A program made the translations under genes and the position numbers. 64,000 bases of DNA. It comes from Ancylostoma caninum (lineage: Eukaryota; Nematoda; Chromadorea; Rhabditida; Ancylostomatidae). Position 1 is the stretch's first letter, and each line of letters begins with the position of its first letter. Shown here piece by piece: positions 43,896-63,110 of the stretch. The notes under the pieces were generated by a model that saw nothing but the letters and a program-made list of their open reading frames with translations, did not search any database and was not told the origin of the DNA. The DNA is taken from NCBI GenBank assembly GCA_037903475.1, contig JBAJFG010000347.1, positions 2,728,001-2,792,000 on the forward strand, read 5' to 3'.

Positions 43896-45225
43896 GAATT
43901 CTTCATGAAGAGCCTGAGCGGCTACGCAACTAAGAGAGTGCAAGAATCGCTCTTTCCAGCGGCGCTCACGGTTCCCCATGAACTTCGATCATGAAAAGTA
44001 GGAGAAGGAAAAAACTACGGCTGCTCCATACTCCCATGCTAATCATTTTCCACCTAAACTTGCTTGAAGAGAGATTTTTCCACAGGAAAACAAGACAACA
44101 ACTAGTGCGTAGATGTGATATGAGAACTAATATGAAACGCTGTAGGATGGCTGCGAAGATCTATAAACAAACTTGTCTATGTGGTAACTGTGACTCTCAA
44201 AATATGCCACTTGATTTCTCATCTAATTGTAAGCATGATATGAAACCCCCTCATCCTCCACTTCTACAAACAGCGATTTTCTCTGGATTTTTCATGATCG
44301 TCTAGGAATCATATAATAAAAAGCAAGACAGGACAATGCTTCATACCACCTCGAAGCGCAGTTAGAAAGTATTCTCCCGCTATGCCACGCACAAACATCG
44401 AGTTGAATCTGTGCAGTTGACTGCACAAATTCAACTCGAAGTTTGTGCGTGGCATAGCGCACTAAGGATATGCATTGAAAGTTTTCTCGGTTATACCGCT
44501 AAATTTCAACGCAAGTCAGTAACCCGACAACAGCTCAGCTCTGGACGTATTAGCTAAGATTTAGCCCACTGAAGCATTCGACTCCTGCAGAGAAAAAGTC
44601 AGCAAACATTGTACAATAACTTGTAGCGTATTCCTAACTATATATGAATAATGACACATTAGGAGTAGTCTGTTAAATGAAACCGAGGGTTGAATGTCTC
44701 ACAATAAAGTTGAGATTTTTACGCTGAACAGCCAGCATGCGTGCCCAGCATTCTCAAGCTTTGACTGTCGCTTGCATTTACTCTTTTCTCCTCTTCTCTA
44801 TTTCCTTTTCAACTCTCGTTTATATGAAATAGACAGTACATCGACTGGACAGCTAGCTAAATCATTTTTCGCCTTGCACCAACGGGTTAACTTGCAAAAT
44901 TATTTTTCTATTGAATGAGTGGTGAATTCTAGAGCGCCATAAAACGAGAAGTCCGAACATGTGGAAATCTTCCATCCCGGCCAATTAGTTGAGAAATTAT
45001 AAGCATCACCATCCAATGAATGCTGCGAAGGTCTTGATGTTCTCAAAAAAAAAACGTTCCAACGAGATGGGAGGAGAGAAGATATAGGCAACAATCGTTC
45101 CTAGTGTTGAAAATTAATAGAAAAGACAGCTCCTTGGGCTAATGAGTAACATATGTATATGAACAATTTCACAAAGCAATAATAATGTATAATGCTGCCG
45201 TCTCGAAGCCTCATTGGATAACGAT
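43896..45225. other. Intergenic, one strong palindrome
   Basis: Apart from the hairpin at 44378-44459, nothing is recognised. Several + and - frames of 60-100 residues lack motifs. Confidence 0.45.
44378..44459. repeat. 82-bp near-perfect palindrome
   Basis: CGCTATGCCACGCACAAAC begins the left arm and GTTTGTGCGTGGCATAGCG ends the right. Between them CGAGTTGAAT and TGTGCAGT pair with their complements. The arms are about 39 bp with 2-3 mismatches and a loop of only a few bases. Confidence 0.9.
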
Positions 45226-45990
45226 TGCGTTTGTTCAGCACGGAATGAGATTCTTTTATTCTTCACTTGATGAGCTTTCGGCGCATAGCGCCTTCTTCAG
45301 ATCTTAACAAAAGAGCACATAACATACAACCAATAACACAAGTGGTGACTGTACGCACCCACCGAGCTCGCTGTTAGAGGGACTGCAAAGTGTTCATGTC
45401 GGGATTACAGTGGGTATTTATACAGTAGTTCGTGATACTGTAATCTTTCTTAGTGGAAACACTGCTGTTCCTCCACTGAGAAGACTGGATGAACATCGAC
45501 GAGCACTAAGACGTCTCCAGTCCTACCCTACGAATAGCTTCTCTAAGCACCGAACGCTGATGCACACGCTGGAATCAGTCCCAGAATTCGAAGTCAAAGT
45601 GTTGCATCGCAATCTGGAGAAGCCCCTCGAGAGAAAAATCATGGAGGCTAACGAGATCAAGAGGTGCAAACCAGAGATCAATAGTAGGGATGAACTTGTG
45701 GAGGCTCTGAAGTACATTGCTTGATCGACCAGAAAAACAGAAGGAACAGCGGTGTTTCCACTAAGAAAGATTACAGTATCACGAACTACTGTATAAATAC
45801 CCACTGTAATCCCGACATGAACACTTTGCAATCCCTCTAACAGCGAGCTCGGTGGGTGCGTACAGTCACCACTTGTGCTGTTGGTTGTATGTTATGTGCT
45901 CTTTTGTTAAGATCTGAAGAAGGCGCTATGCGCCGAAAGCTCATCAAGTAAAGAATAAAAGAAGTTCTCATTCCGTGCTGAACAAACGCA
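45226..45990 (+). mobile_element. Penelope-like remnant bounded by ~247-bp inverted repeats
   Basis: The left arm (45226-45472) is almost exactly repeated in reverse complement at 45742-45990. The 270-bp interior encodes on the + strand (stop at 45722-45724) LDEHRRALRR, FSKHRTLMHTLE, FEVKVLHRNLEKPLERKIME and IKRCKPEINSRDEL, the C-terminal part of a GIY-YIG endonuclease of the kind found after the RT in Penelope-like and related elements. The RT is absent. Inverted terminal repeats are a known outcome for Penelope elements. TSDs could not be fixed. Confidence 0.72.
45908..45950 (+). ncRNA. Hammerhead-like motif in the right arm of the Penelope remnant
   Basis: CTGAAGA is followed by the hairpin GGCGC-TAT-GCGCC and GAAAG, matching the CUGANGA, stem II and GAAA boxes of minimal hammerheads reported in Penelope terminal repeats. 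An extra A before stem II and no clear stem III keep this tentative. The mirror copy lies in the left arm (about 45265-45305, - strand). Confidence 0.4.
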
Positions 45991-47910
45991 AAGTAATAAT
46001 AGTCAGATCACTGCTCCGCATGCTCCGTAGCTACTTGAGGTGCTGGCGTCTGGCGCTGTTCGCCATGGCAACCAGACACAGCAGTGGATGGGTTGCTGGT
46101 TGAATCGACCTTTCTAAAAATACGAGGAAAAAACCAAAGCTCCTAAAGAATCATTTAGCTGCTCAGTCACCGAAATGCTATTAAATGCTGTTTTACCAGC
46201 CTCTTATAGGAATATTGAAAAATCTTGCCCTCCTTCTCTATCATTACGTTGGAAGCTCCGCTGTAGAGTAGAAGCCATTATCCCAAGAAGACCTCTTGCA
46301 TTATCCAGATTTCCAACCATTTTCACCATGATATAGCATGATGCGAGCAGAGCAAATGATTAATTAGCCGTCGAATTATTCTAATAAATCAGATTTTTGT
46401 CCTTATTTCTCGCAGCGCTATTTTTCCCCTCGCTGATTCGGAGAACACCTGGCATTAGCATTTACGACAGGATGCAACACAGAAAAATCATCCACATCTA
46501 TGTGCACTGTTACAACAATAAATATTCATTCTTTTTTTTTTGCATCCGGGATGCAAACACTGAAAGGACTACTCCGTTACTATAACCTTGTTAGCACGAT
46601 ACATCGGTTCCCGGACACAAAAAAACTAGGACTACCTTTACGAAACAAAACATAAGGATTCACTCGAATAGGGGTAAAGATCGCTCCAAATTAAACTTCC
46701 GTGAACGCTCGTGGAGGAAAGAAAAACGAAAAAACATGACTCATTGTTCCCAGGAACCATTAATGGAATAGAAAGGAAAAAAAACGTCAAAGTATGCAGC
46801 TAGATTTCGCATTTAAAACTTCTGTCATCGAATATGCCCGGCATGAAACAGTCATTTTTAGAGCGCTTCTTGACCGAAAGAGCACGAACGATTGAAAAAA
46901 AAGCAAGCAAAGATTTAAAAAACAAAAGTAAAAATAAGAATAATGAAGACAAAATACAAAAACAACTCAAGCACCAACAAAATAACAACACACAACCAAC
47001 CAACACCATCACCAACAGGTTCCAGCACGTCCCTTTCAAGTCATCATGACTTTGTTCTGCTTTTTTCAGCTTCTCTGTCCACAGCTTCCAAGCAGTCACC
47101 TGGTGCCGAGAAGAATGCCCACTACAAATAGCACTCCCGTACAGAGTGAAAGTCTTTGACCAAATACAACAGTTTATAGATCTGGTATTAAGATAGGGTA
47201 ACTCAGTAAAAATTCACCTGGGCTGGGCAGATTTCACACACTTTAGAAAACTACTCTTGGTGTCTTCTCCCAGCAATATGACGGGTGTGATGAAGCCGGA
47301 AACTTGGGGCCCGAATCAATCTTTTTTTTTTCCTTAAAAACTTGGTGGAAAACAAATGTCAAATGTCCACTTTACTCTTATCAGCTGTGCTTGAGTCTAA
47401 GAAGTATCACGTCTCCTGAGACTCCGTTCTGACCTTCCTTTTGTGATCTTTAGTGGCAAAAAGTGTGGGTGGCAGTCTGCTGACGCCTCGTCCTCGATAT
47501 GGAAGATATCTATCCTATCAATTAAGGGGTGAAATATCAGTTTTTGGACAGGCAACTGGAAGTTCTTGGAAAGGACATTACCAAGATTCCCATCACCACG
47601 ACGCTTCCTGTTTGTAACTCTTACAACATCCAGATAGAGCTGTGAAGGATGAAACTGCATATTTTTGATTGAGGCAGTTGGGTAATACAAGTACAAAGTC
47701 ACATGATTTCAGAGCAGAACTCAAGAAATAGTTGCAGCAAATACTTCCCCAAAGACTTTGTTGTCACCCTGTATATTCCACATCAATGTTACTTGTATAG
47801 AAAAAAACTACGTTTCGCATGAACAACTATTTTTTTTCAATTCTTTCGAGTTTCATCAAGGTGAATGTTCATGGGTATATATAGACCGACGACATATGAC
47901 GAAGGTTATA
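45991..47910. other. Intergenic, no supported gene
   Basis: A Lys/Asn-rich + frame at 46834-47049 looks like translated A-rich DNA. A 101-residue - strand frame (47702-47397) containing FHPLIDRIDIFHIEDEASA is more protein-like, but no family, partner exon or acceptor could be fixed. Confidence 0.35.
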
Positions 47911-49445
47911 CAGTGTGTATCATAATTATAGACGCACCCCAAAAATGTTGATTCTTTGGTTCCATACTTAATTTCAGTATACGCTATGATCATTACTCGA
48001 TTCAGCGTGCCAGAAAACCCCACTAAACAAAATTTCAGCCAGATGTGTGGGAGGAGAAGACTCGTCCAGCAGTTGACCCTTATTTCGACTGTATCATAAT
48101 TATAGACGCACTTTTGAAATTCAACAATTTCATCATATGGAACAAACAACAATAATAATTTAATAATTTATGGGTCCTCCTTGTTTAGAAATGATTTCGA
48201 AAATGCGATTTGGCATTGACTCGACTAGTTTTCTGAGGACTTGGGGGTGCAGGCGGTTCCATGCACGAGCGATCGCTTCTCTGAGGTCTTCGTCGTTGGA
48301 GAATGTCCTTCCCTGAGCGTAGATGTCACGAACCAGGATACCCCAGAGGTTTTCCACTGGGTTGGTGTCAGGGAAGCAGGCAGGCCAGTGCATAACTGCC
48401 ACATCGTGTCGCATGAACCACTCTTTTGTAGAGCGACTGACATGGACAGCGGCATTATCTTGCTGAAAAGTGAAGTTCTCCTCGCTGTGGTCGGCGAGGA
48501 ATGGCAGGAGATGAAGGCGAACTCGAGCGTCCCTCCCTGGTAGAAGCCGCCCCAGACCATCACCGTGCCGCCTCTGAAATTCCGCTTGCTGAAGTAACTC
48601 GGCTACTTCCGGAGGTCCCTCCATTAATATGCGTATCCGTCTGGCCCATCGAGATTGAACTTCTTCTCATCAGAAAAGATCACCTGAACACTCAAATGAG
48701 TTCCTGGAAGTCTCGGGAATTTTTTCCATACCTTTGACCAGTCCTTCGCCATATTCTTTTTAGCGAACTGGATCCGGGCAGCCTTGTGAGCGTCGCTAAG
48801 GTTGGGAGCGGGCCGAAGACGACAACGGACGATGTTTCTGTTCCGATTTATCGACCTCCAGACCGTCATCCTAGACACAGGAGTCGATAGAGCGGCTCGA
48901 ACTTGGTTGGTGGAGATCATGCTGTTCGAAACGAGCCGCCCTATACGACGTTCATCCTGCGGCGACAGCTTCTTAGGCCTTCCAGATCTCTTCTTTTCCC
49001 CGTAGGCGTCCATATCCTTCACGAATCGGTCGATCGTCCTCGAAGAGCGGACAAGTTGCTCGGCGATCCTGCGGTTGCTCAGTCCTGCGGCGTGTAGTGC
49101 TCGTATCCGCTCCTGCTCGGCTTTAGAAAGCATCAATCCTCGTGGCATCTTGCGTTCATTTATAGTACACTTACGGCTACTTATTGCGCTATTGAAACGG
49201 GATTTTTTCTCCAAAAGATGTGGAATTTTTATTTTTTATTTAAGGTGCGTCTATAATTATGATACGGTCCAGAGAAGGGTCAGCTGCCAAAAAAGTCATG
49301 CTCTTCGACGTTTCTGACTAAAACTTCGTAAACTAGGGTTTTCGCACATGCTGATTCGATTGGTGGCCATAACTTCTGTAAAAAGTTTGTTTGAAGCAGA
49401 GATATCGTCATTTTTGGGGTGCGTCTATAATTATGATACGCACTG
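47911..49445 (-). mobile_element. Tc3-like transposon with double-site terminal repeats
   Basis: The outer ends CAGTGTGTATCATAATTATA and inverse are flanked by TA (47909-47910 and 49446-49447). The ATCATAATTATAGACGCAC motif recurs inside, at 48091-48111 and its inverse near 49243-49264, about 178 bp from each end. The whole ~190-bp terminal segments are imperfect inverted repeats. The - strand encodes a Tc1/Tc3 transposase: LSKAEQERIRALHAAGLSNR, SGRPKKLSPQDERRIGR, VIFSDEKKFNLDGPDG, FQQDNAAVHVSR and CFPDTNPVENLWGILVRDIY. The glutamate in PVENLW fits DD34E. A stop and frame changes near 48540-48625 disable it. Confidence 0.9.
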
Positions 49446-50106
49446 TATGTGATGTGTGGCTCATAATGGCATCAACAGAGCATTTCTTTAGTAAATATGT
49501 ATGAACGAAGTTAGACGTTACTTGGAGCTTGCATGAATCTGCAAAGAACGGAAATATCAGACATCTCAACATATCAATCATTGAGAAAGGGTGAATATTG
49601 GATAATCTCTTGAAGACTAGAACAAAAACGTCACTGTACCTCAACAAGAGGAATTTTCAATCTATACAGCGAATTTCTGATATGATCACCATTTTTCGCA
49701 TTTTTTGCAGCATTCCAAACCAATAATACTGAATGAAGAGATGTGGGTCCAAATTCACGCGAACGAGAAACCTGCTCATAAGGGTAGAGCACGCCGTTGA
49801 TTCATTCAGAAGAATTCATAGCAGAGAGATGTAATGGAATGTGAAGCAACAAAAGCTATATAAATATTTATAACAGGAGTTTATTTTCAACAATGCAACA
49901 AAGCCCAATCCAACACCGAAATGATAGGAGAGAAAACAATAAAAATATATTAAGATCAACCTTATGTGGAAGGAAATGAATGTATTAAAATGTTGAAGGA
50001 AATGAATGTATTAAAACAGCACAACAAGCATACCGAGATATAACTGATTCAATAGCTTTGGAAAATACTTTAAAAATATCAGAACTACTCAGATGCGAAA
50101 GCTCCT
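49446..50106. other. 3' flank of sars-1
   Basis: AT-rich. It includes the probable 3' untranslated region of sars-1 and its poly(A) signal, plus a short direct repeat (GTTGAAGGAAATGAATGTAT region, 49970-50015). Confidence 0.5.
49880..49885 (-). terminator. sars-1: Poly(A) signal for sars-1
   Basis: AATAAA on the - strand, about 222 nt after the stop codon. It is the nearest canonical hexamer. Confidence 0.5.
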
Positions 50107-57917
<7,811 letters not shown>

Positions 57918-57926
57918 GGCTGCCAA
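57918..57926 (-). promoter_or_regulatory. sars-1: Possible spliced-leader acceptor upstream of sars-1 ATG
   Basis: On the - strand ACTTGGCAG ends two bases before the ATG. Such a short distance is typical of nematode trans-spliced mRNAs. This is inferred; no transcript evidence is available. Confidence 0.45.
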
Positions 57927-58138
57927 GTGAAGAGGTCGTGAGTGTGCACAACCAGCAACTATTTCTGATTACCTGTAATTTACTGCTGGAAGTGAAGAAT
58001 AACCGACTTAATAAAACAAGCGAACAACAGGTAAGGAGGGTTCCGAAATTGAAAGAGAAAAATGATGAGGCAATGTTAGCGGAGGGACGACAAATTCGCG
58101 ACCGAGCATTAATTAGCATTGGAGCAGCCTATTGCTAA
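57927..58138. promoter_or_regulatory. sars-1: Upstream region of sars-1
   Basis: Only about 210 bp separate the start codon from a MITE, so the promoter lies here or within the MITE. No clear TATA or other motif was seen. Confidence 0.35.
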
Positions 58139-58355
58139 GGCTGTATTTATGGTTGATGCGCGTCAAATTTGACGCGGCGACACACAATGCAGAACGAAGA
58201 GGAGAAGAGAATTATTGGCAGGATGCGAATGCTCCTCGTTTTGCCGTCGCGACGACCGCGCGAACAGACTGCGTTCTGATCTTCGCCGCACCGAGAGAGA
58301 CATCGTGAAAATTCAAACGCGTCAAATTTGACGCGGCTCAACCATAAATACCGCC
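58139..58355. mobile_element. 217-bp MITE, PIF/Harbinger-like, upstream of sars-1
   Basis: The ends GGCTGTATTTATGGTTGA and the complement of GGCGGTATTTATGGTTGA are flanked by TAA on both sides (58136-58138 and 58356-58358), a 3-bp TWA-type duplication as in PIF/Harbinger elements. Each end also holds GCGTCAAATTTGACGC, itself a palindrome. Confidence 0.8.
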
Positions 58356-58460
58356 TAAAAAATTTCCTTTGCTCACAAGGGAAGTGCAAGAGGCCAGACT
58401 CGCAAATCGTTATGGAATCTATGTGGCTTGAATCATTGCTGGAGAAGGTGCTACAATATA
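58356..58460. other. Short spacer between MITE and foldback element
   Basis: About 100 bp of unremarkable sequence. Confidence 0.4.
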
Positions 58461-59972
58461 CAGTAGCGAGCAAAAGGATTGCAACTTTTGGTTTTTCGTC
58501 AATAACTTCTTTCAAAGCAGAGTATGGAGGTCCAAATTTTTATGGGAGTTGTAAGTGCTCATGGGAGATAGAAACAAGTTAAAACCGCCTTCTTCCATGA
58601 ACCATCTTTTTTTTGAAAATTTTTTTCTCGCAGAAGTTGAAATTCGTGATTTGGCACCATCCCGAATGTCTTGCAAAATGAAGTCTATCGTTGGCATCTG
58701 ACCACGTATTGGTTCCTTGGTGCAGAATAAATCCGTATACGCTACAGAACATGCATGTGTTGACCAGTGGTTGACTTCTGCGAAGACTATTTGATGTGGA
58801 GTCAGCAGTGATCGTCTATGGATGTTTCTGTCAGCCTGGCTCCTTCTTTCAGCTCTGATTGGAAAGGATAGATGCTGCCAACGTTCCTATAGGTTTAGTC
58901 GCAGCTGTTCGGCTTTGATGCTGTTGACTGCTCTCTCGAAATTCCGAAATATTCCGGCTGGTTTCAGTGCAGCCAGTTGAGTGCATCACGGAAAATAAGG
59001 TTTGGGAATTTTTCTGTCTCGGGGAGAAGGACACCGGAACGATCCCATAAGTGCTGAGGATGCTACAGAATTCCTGGAATATTGTCAAGTACATGACGAT
59101 TCATGCCGCCTTGGATTTGATGAGGTAAGTCTCACAAAGATGCAATGAAATCTACGAGACACCACCAAAGTGAGATACTGTAGTCTGGAACTCTGAAAAC
59201 TGGCTAATTCAGTTTGATTTATATAAAGCGAAATAAACGAGACATTTTCAGGGCAAAAGGCTCCAGATTCACCATGAAAACTCGTGGGTGGGGCACGAGA
59301 ACACCGGCAGTCGTGCTAGTGACCAGCATGAATCGTCATGTACTTGACAATATTCCAGGAACCCTGTAGCATCCTCAGCACTTATGGGATCGTTCCGGTG
59401 TCTTTCTCCCCGAGACAGAAAAAATTCCAAACTTTATTTTCCGTGGTGCACTCAACTGGCTGCACTGAAACCAGCCGGAATATTTGGGAATTCCGAGGGA
59501 GCAATCAACTACATTGAAGCCGAACACCTGCGACTAAACCTGTAGGAACGTTGGCAGCATCTATCCCCTCCAATCAGGGCTGAAAGAAGGAGCCAGGCTG
59601 ACAGAAACAACAATAGAGGATCACTGCTGAATCCACCTCGAATAGTCTTCGCAGAAGTCAACTAGTGGTCAACACATGCACGTTCTCTGGCGTATACGGA
59701 TTGATTCGGCACAAGGAACCAATACGTGGTCCGATACCAACGATAGACTCTATTTTGTTAGACATTCCGGATGGTGCTAAATCACAGATTTCGTCTTCTG
59801 CGAGAAAAGATTTTCTTAAAAAAATAGATGGTCCATGGAATTAGGAGTTTTTAACTTATTCCTATCTGTCATGAGTACTCACAGCTTCCTCAAAAATTTG
59901 GACCTCTATGCTCTGCTTTGAAAGAAGTTATAGACGAAAAACCAAAAGTTGCAATCTTTTTGCTCGCTACTG
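58461..59972. mobile_element. Foldback transposon with ~643-bp inverted arms
   Basis: It begins CAGTAGCGAGCAAAAGGATT and ends with the near-complement (AATC.TTTTGCTCGCTACTG), with TA at both sides (58459-58460 and 59973-59974). The arms 58461-59103 and 59329-59972 pair almost throughout; the spacer is 225 bp. CAGT ends and TA duplication point to a Tc1/mariner-type mobiliser. No transposase reading frame remains. Confidence 0.9.

Positions 59973-60014
<42 letters not shown>
59973..60014. repeat. (TA)n microsatellite
   Basis: About 42 bp of nearly pure TA abutting the right end of the foldback transposon; it may have supplied the TA target. Confidence 0.85.
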
Positions 60015-60015
<1 letters not shown>

Positions 60016-60148
60016 CGTACGCAGACAAGAATCGAGATCGCGGCGCGGCTCTCATGGGCAGAGACGCAGGCGTACACTATATTGAGCTGTCGTGACTCTG
60101 CCTAAGAGAGCCGCGCCGCGGTCCTGACTCTTGACTGCGTCCGTTTGG
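60016..60148. mobile_element. Small GC-rich inverted repeat (MITE-like)
   Basis: CGCGGCGCGGCTCTC in the left arm pairs with GAGAGCCGCGCCGCG in the right, with flanking matches AAGA.TC.GGA and ACGCAG. The arms are about 50 bp. Confidence 0.7.
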
Positions 60149-61142
60149 AGTTCTCGTACTTCAGTCCTGCCCTAGGTTCCAAAAAAAACTTCGATTGCAC
60201 CGCAGTACACATTTCAGCACCTGTTACTCAGCAAAGGAGTGGCCACGGGGAGACAATGAACTATCAGGCAGAGGGTGGAGGACTTGCAGACGACCTTCTT
60301 TCATTTCTGTTCTTTACTCCTTTTACTCCACTAAGAGTTGTTTAAAAGGTGAGAACACTGTTAATGAACCAGCTACTGAATAACTGCAGTACATCCAGTT
60401 CACTGATCGGTGCAGCATTTACTAGCGTCATTATAACATGGTAATTTTTTCACTTGAAATAAAAAGAGGACTTACAGCTATAAGCCGTGCTGCATTAGAG
60501 GTGGGTATGTGTCTAGCTGGGTTCTGATTCTCTGTTATTCCTTACATCTCAAAATCTGGAATACATAGTGATGAAAGCCAATAATTCACCTGAACATTTC
60601 GAACTTCTTCAGATGATGTAAAAGACGTAAAACACGAAAATGCAGGATGAATGTTAGCAGAGGATCCAAACGCTACACCTCGCGCCCAACTAACTAACCC
60701 ACTCATCTATTCCGCAGCCAGCCACTATGCCAGGGCAACACCTACATCACTGTAGTGGATCTCCCAAGACGGCTTTTTTGGAGCTCGGGCAGGAATGAAA
60801 AATGTCTCATATTACCTTGTCAGACAAGGATTTAGACCGTATAGGTTTCACTCCGATCTGCGAGTCTGTCCTCTTGGCCTTCCCTTGTTAATGAGACCAA
60901 TGAGCGTCTAGTGGGAACACACGTTCGAGGAGCTAAGCCAACCATTCCAGGATTCTTCGAATTTGCTGCATGTTTTGCGTAATTTGAACAATGAGTTGGA
61001 TTATAACCTTTGCACTCCTCAGACCCCGGAATGCGTCAGGACCTTACGCACGAAAATCTCGGGGTGTACTGTTTTCAAAGGCGCTCGAGTCTCGGCATGC
61101 CCTTCAGCACTGTGGCTTTCTCAGTTTTGACACTCGTAGACT
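60149..61142. other. Intergenic, no gene recognised
   Basis: Open frames at 60145-60345 and 60991-61233 show no motif. No repeat seen. Confidence 0.4.
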
Positions 61143-61213
61143 ACCGTTATACTCCTCGAGTAATATAGCATCCAGCATCTGTGTCATATTTTTCGAGGAG
61201 TGTAGCGGCGGCC
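61143..61213. mobile_element. Miniature relative of the GC-rich palindromic element
   Basis: GTTATACTCCTCGAG...ATATAGCATCC at the left and CGAGGAGTGTAGCGGCGGCC at the right resemble the two ends of the 12711/61275 family, with the GC-rich core missing. Confidence 0.5.
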
Positions 61214-61274
61214 ATAAGAGCGATTCATACTAAATGCGTGCGTCTGACGCGCCTGCTTCCATATGATGAAGAGT

Positions 61275-61548
61275 AACACTGCCGCTATAGTCCTCGAGGA
61301 GTGTAGCACCTCGCGTCGCCGTCGCCGGCGACTGTGAGGCCGATACGAATCGATTGTGGGCGGAGCGGCGGCGGCGGCGGCGGCGGCCGTCGCCGGCGAC
61401 TGGCGATCGCCAACATCGGCGGCCGCCAATGTTGGCGACTGTGACGTCGGTGCGTATCGATTGTGAGGGGTCGCCAACATTGCGCTGCCGACTCGTTGAC
61501 GACGGCGACGCAAGGTGCTATACTCCTCGAGGAGTATAGCGGCTACCT
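61275..61548. mobile_element. GC-rich palindromic MITE, copy 2
   Basis: Same ends as 12711-13043 in reverse order (ACACTGCCGCTATAGTCCTC at the left, GAGGAGTATAGCGGCTACCT at the right) and the same internal GCGTCGCCG and GGCGGCCGCCAATGTTGGCG blocks. About 60 bp shorter. The core includes a (GGC)n run at 61363-61386. Confidence 0.85.
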
Positions 61549-63110
61549 AAGGCCCAGTCGCATAGCAGTCGCATCTCAAATGCACGCCTCTGCGGCCTGG
61601 CGCGCGTACTTTTCATTGAGGAAGTACGTGCTGCTTTGACCGGTCTTCATGAAAAATCTTTCGCAAATAGATGCGTGCGTGTGGGGCGTGACTGAGGCAC
61701 GCAGCTAGTATAAATTGTCTTATAACTTCCAATGTAAGCCTGGCCACAGGTTATTGATATGCTCTTGATGTTCTGGTCAGTTGTTTTCACCTGTTAGTGA
61801 CTCTAAACAAAAGATCGATATGACGAGCTTCATTTTGCAGATGACCTTCCGCTGAATGGCCGATTCATGTCAGCGGTGCGATCTATCATAGCCTATGCAC
61901 AAATAGGTGGTGGAATCTAGTGAAGATCTTTGCAGAGGGAGCCGTTCGTGTGACTACAATCAGTGCTCTCGTTCCAACATTAGCGTTCCTTACTCACAGC
62001 GAACCAACGATAAAGGTGCGTCTTTCCCGTGATTTACTGGGGCGATGCCTGGAATTTGTAATTGTACAAGAACTTTGCAACTAAAAATTGGCCACTCTGA
62101 CAAATGTGCGAATGTCTCCTCTCAGTTGCTGCCATCCTACCCTCAACTGCAGCCATCCTTCAGCAATTGCTGTGAAAGGGACGAAGTATTAAGCAGCAAT
62201 CGAGGGGATAACAAGTACGTAAGAAGCTGGAGAAGTTGTAATGAAATACGTATAGGGAGTTTATGATAGGTATAGAAATTCGTCTTCGCAAAACGGCTAA
62301 ATAGGGCAATTTGAAGTGGATGCGTACGTCAGTCGCTCATTAGACGCACACATACATTTGCCGAAGATTTTCCGTGGAGACCGGTCAGAGCGGCGTGTAC
62401 ACCATGAATGGGAATGACGCACTATCGCCACAAATAGGTGTGACGATGTGGCTGTGGAGAAGATGAATGAAAATTATGATAACAGCATGTTACAAGTTTT
62501 AACATCTTATCACACAATTTGCGCTGGATAGCGTGCTGACATAGTAGAAGTTGCACGACAACTTCTAAAGCTGAGCGATCGCGACGATATCGTCGCTGAG
62601 AGGTCTGCCATAGTCCTAGCTTTGATCATTTAGTAGCGAGTGCGGCAAACGCACGTACCTACTATAAATTATCCTCAAAACACATCATAACTTCGCTACA
62701 CGCATGAGAGGTTTCTCACATGCCCCCACATTTTGTTTGGAGGAAGGCTGGGCAAAAATAACATGTAGCATTCTAACTGATACAAAAAAGAACTGCATGT
62801 TGTCAGCTGATCACTGCTGTAGCGCCTAAAGAGTATTCAACCAACCATCCTGGTCTTGTTCCACTAATATTCAGAGGCTTACTCGTTGTCTGGATTTTTC
62901 TTTTTCAAAAGTTTGTGATTACATATGGTACATATGGACGGTGTTCATTACACATAGGGTTGATTTTCACAGACACCTTGTCCTCGCTGTTGTTTATTCC
63001 GTGTAATTTTTCGGTAACACCAGTAGCAATTTGATTTAAACACCTTCTTTGCAACCAGTTCAGGATCGGTGCTCATAACGGTTTATAACTTATACTTATA
63101 ACGTCCCGTA
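61549..63110. other. Intergenic; weak inverted repeats, possible exon-like frame
   Basis: Segments at about 61620-61690 and 62335-62400 share inverted similarity around GACCGGTC. A + strand frame without ATG is open from 61860 to 62085, with acceptor-like AG sites before it; no family is recognised. Nothing else supported. Confidence 0.25.

Noticed and set aside
46834..47049. Lys/Asn-rich 71-residue frame
   Set aside because: Composition matches A-rich DNA; no exon context or family.
47397..47702. 101-residue reverse frame with protein-like stretches
   Set aside because: No family, acceptor or neighbouring exon could be fixed; too weak for a gene call.
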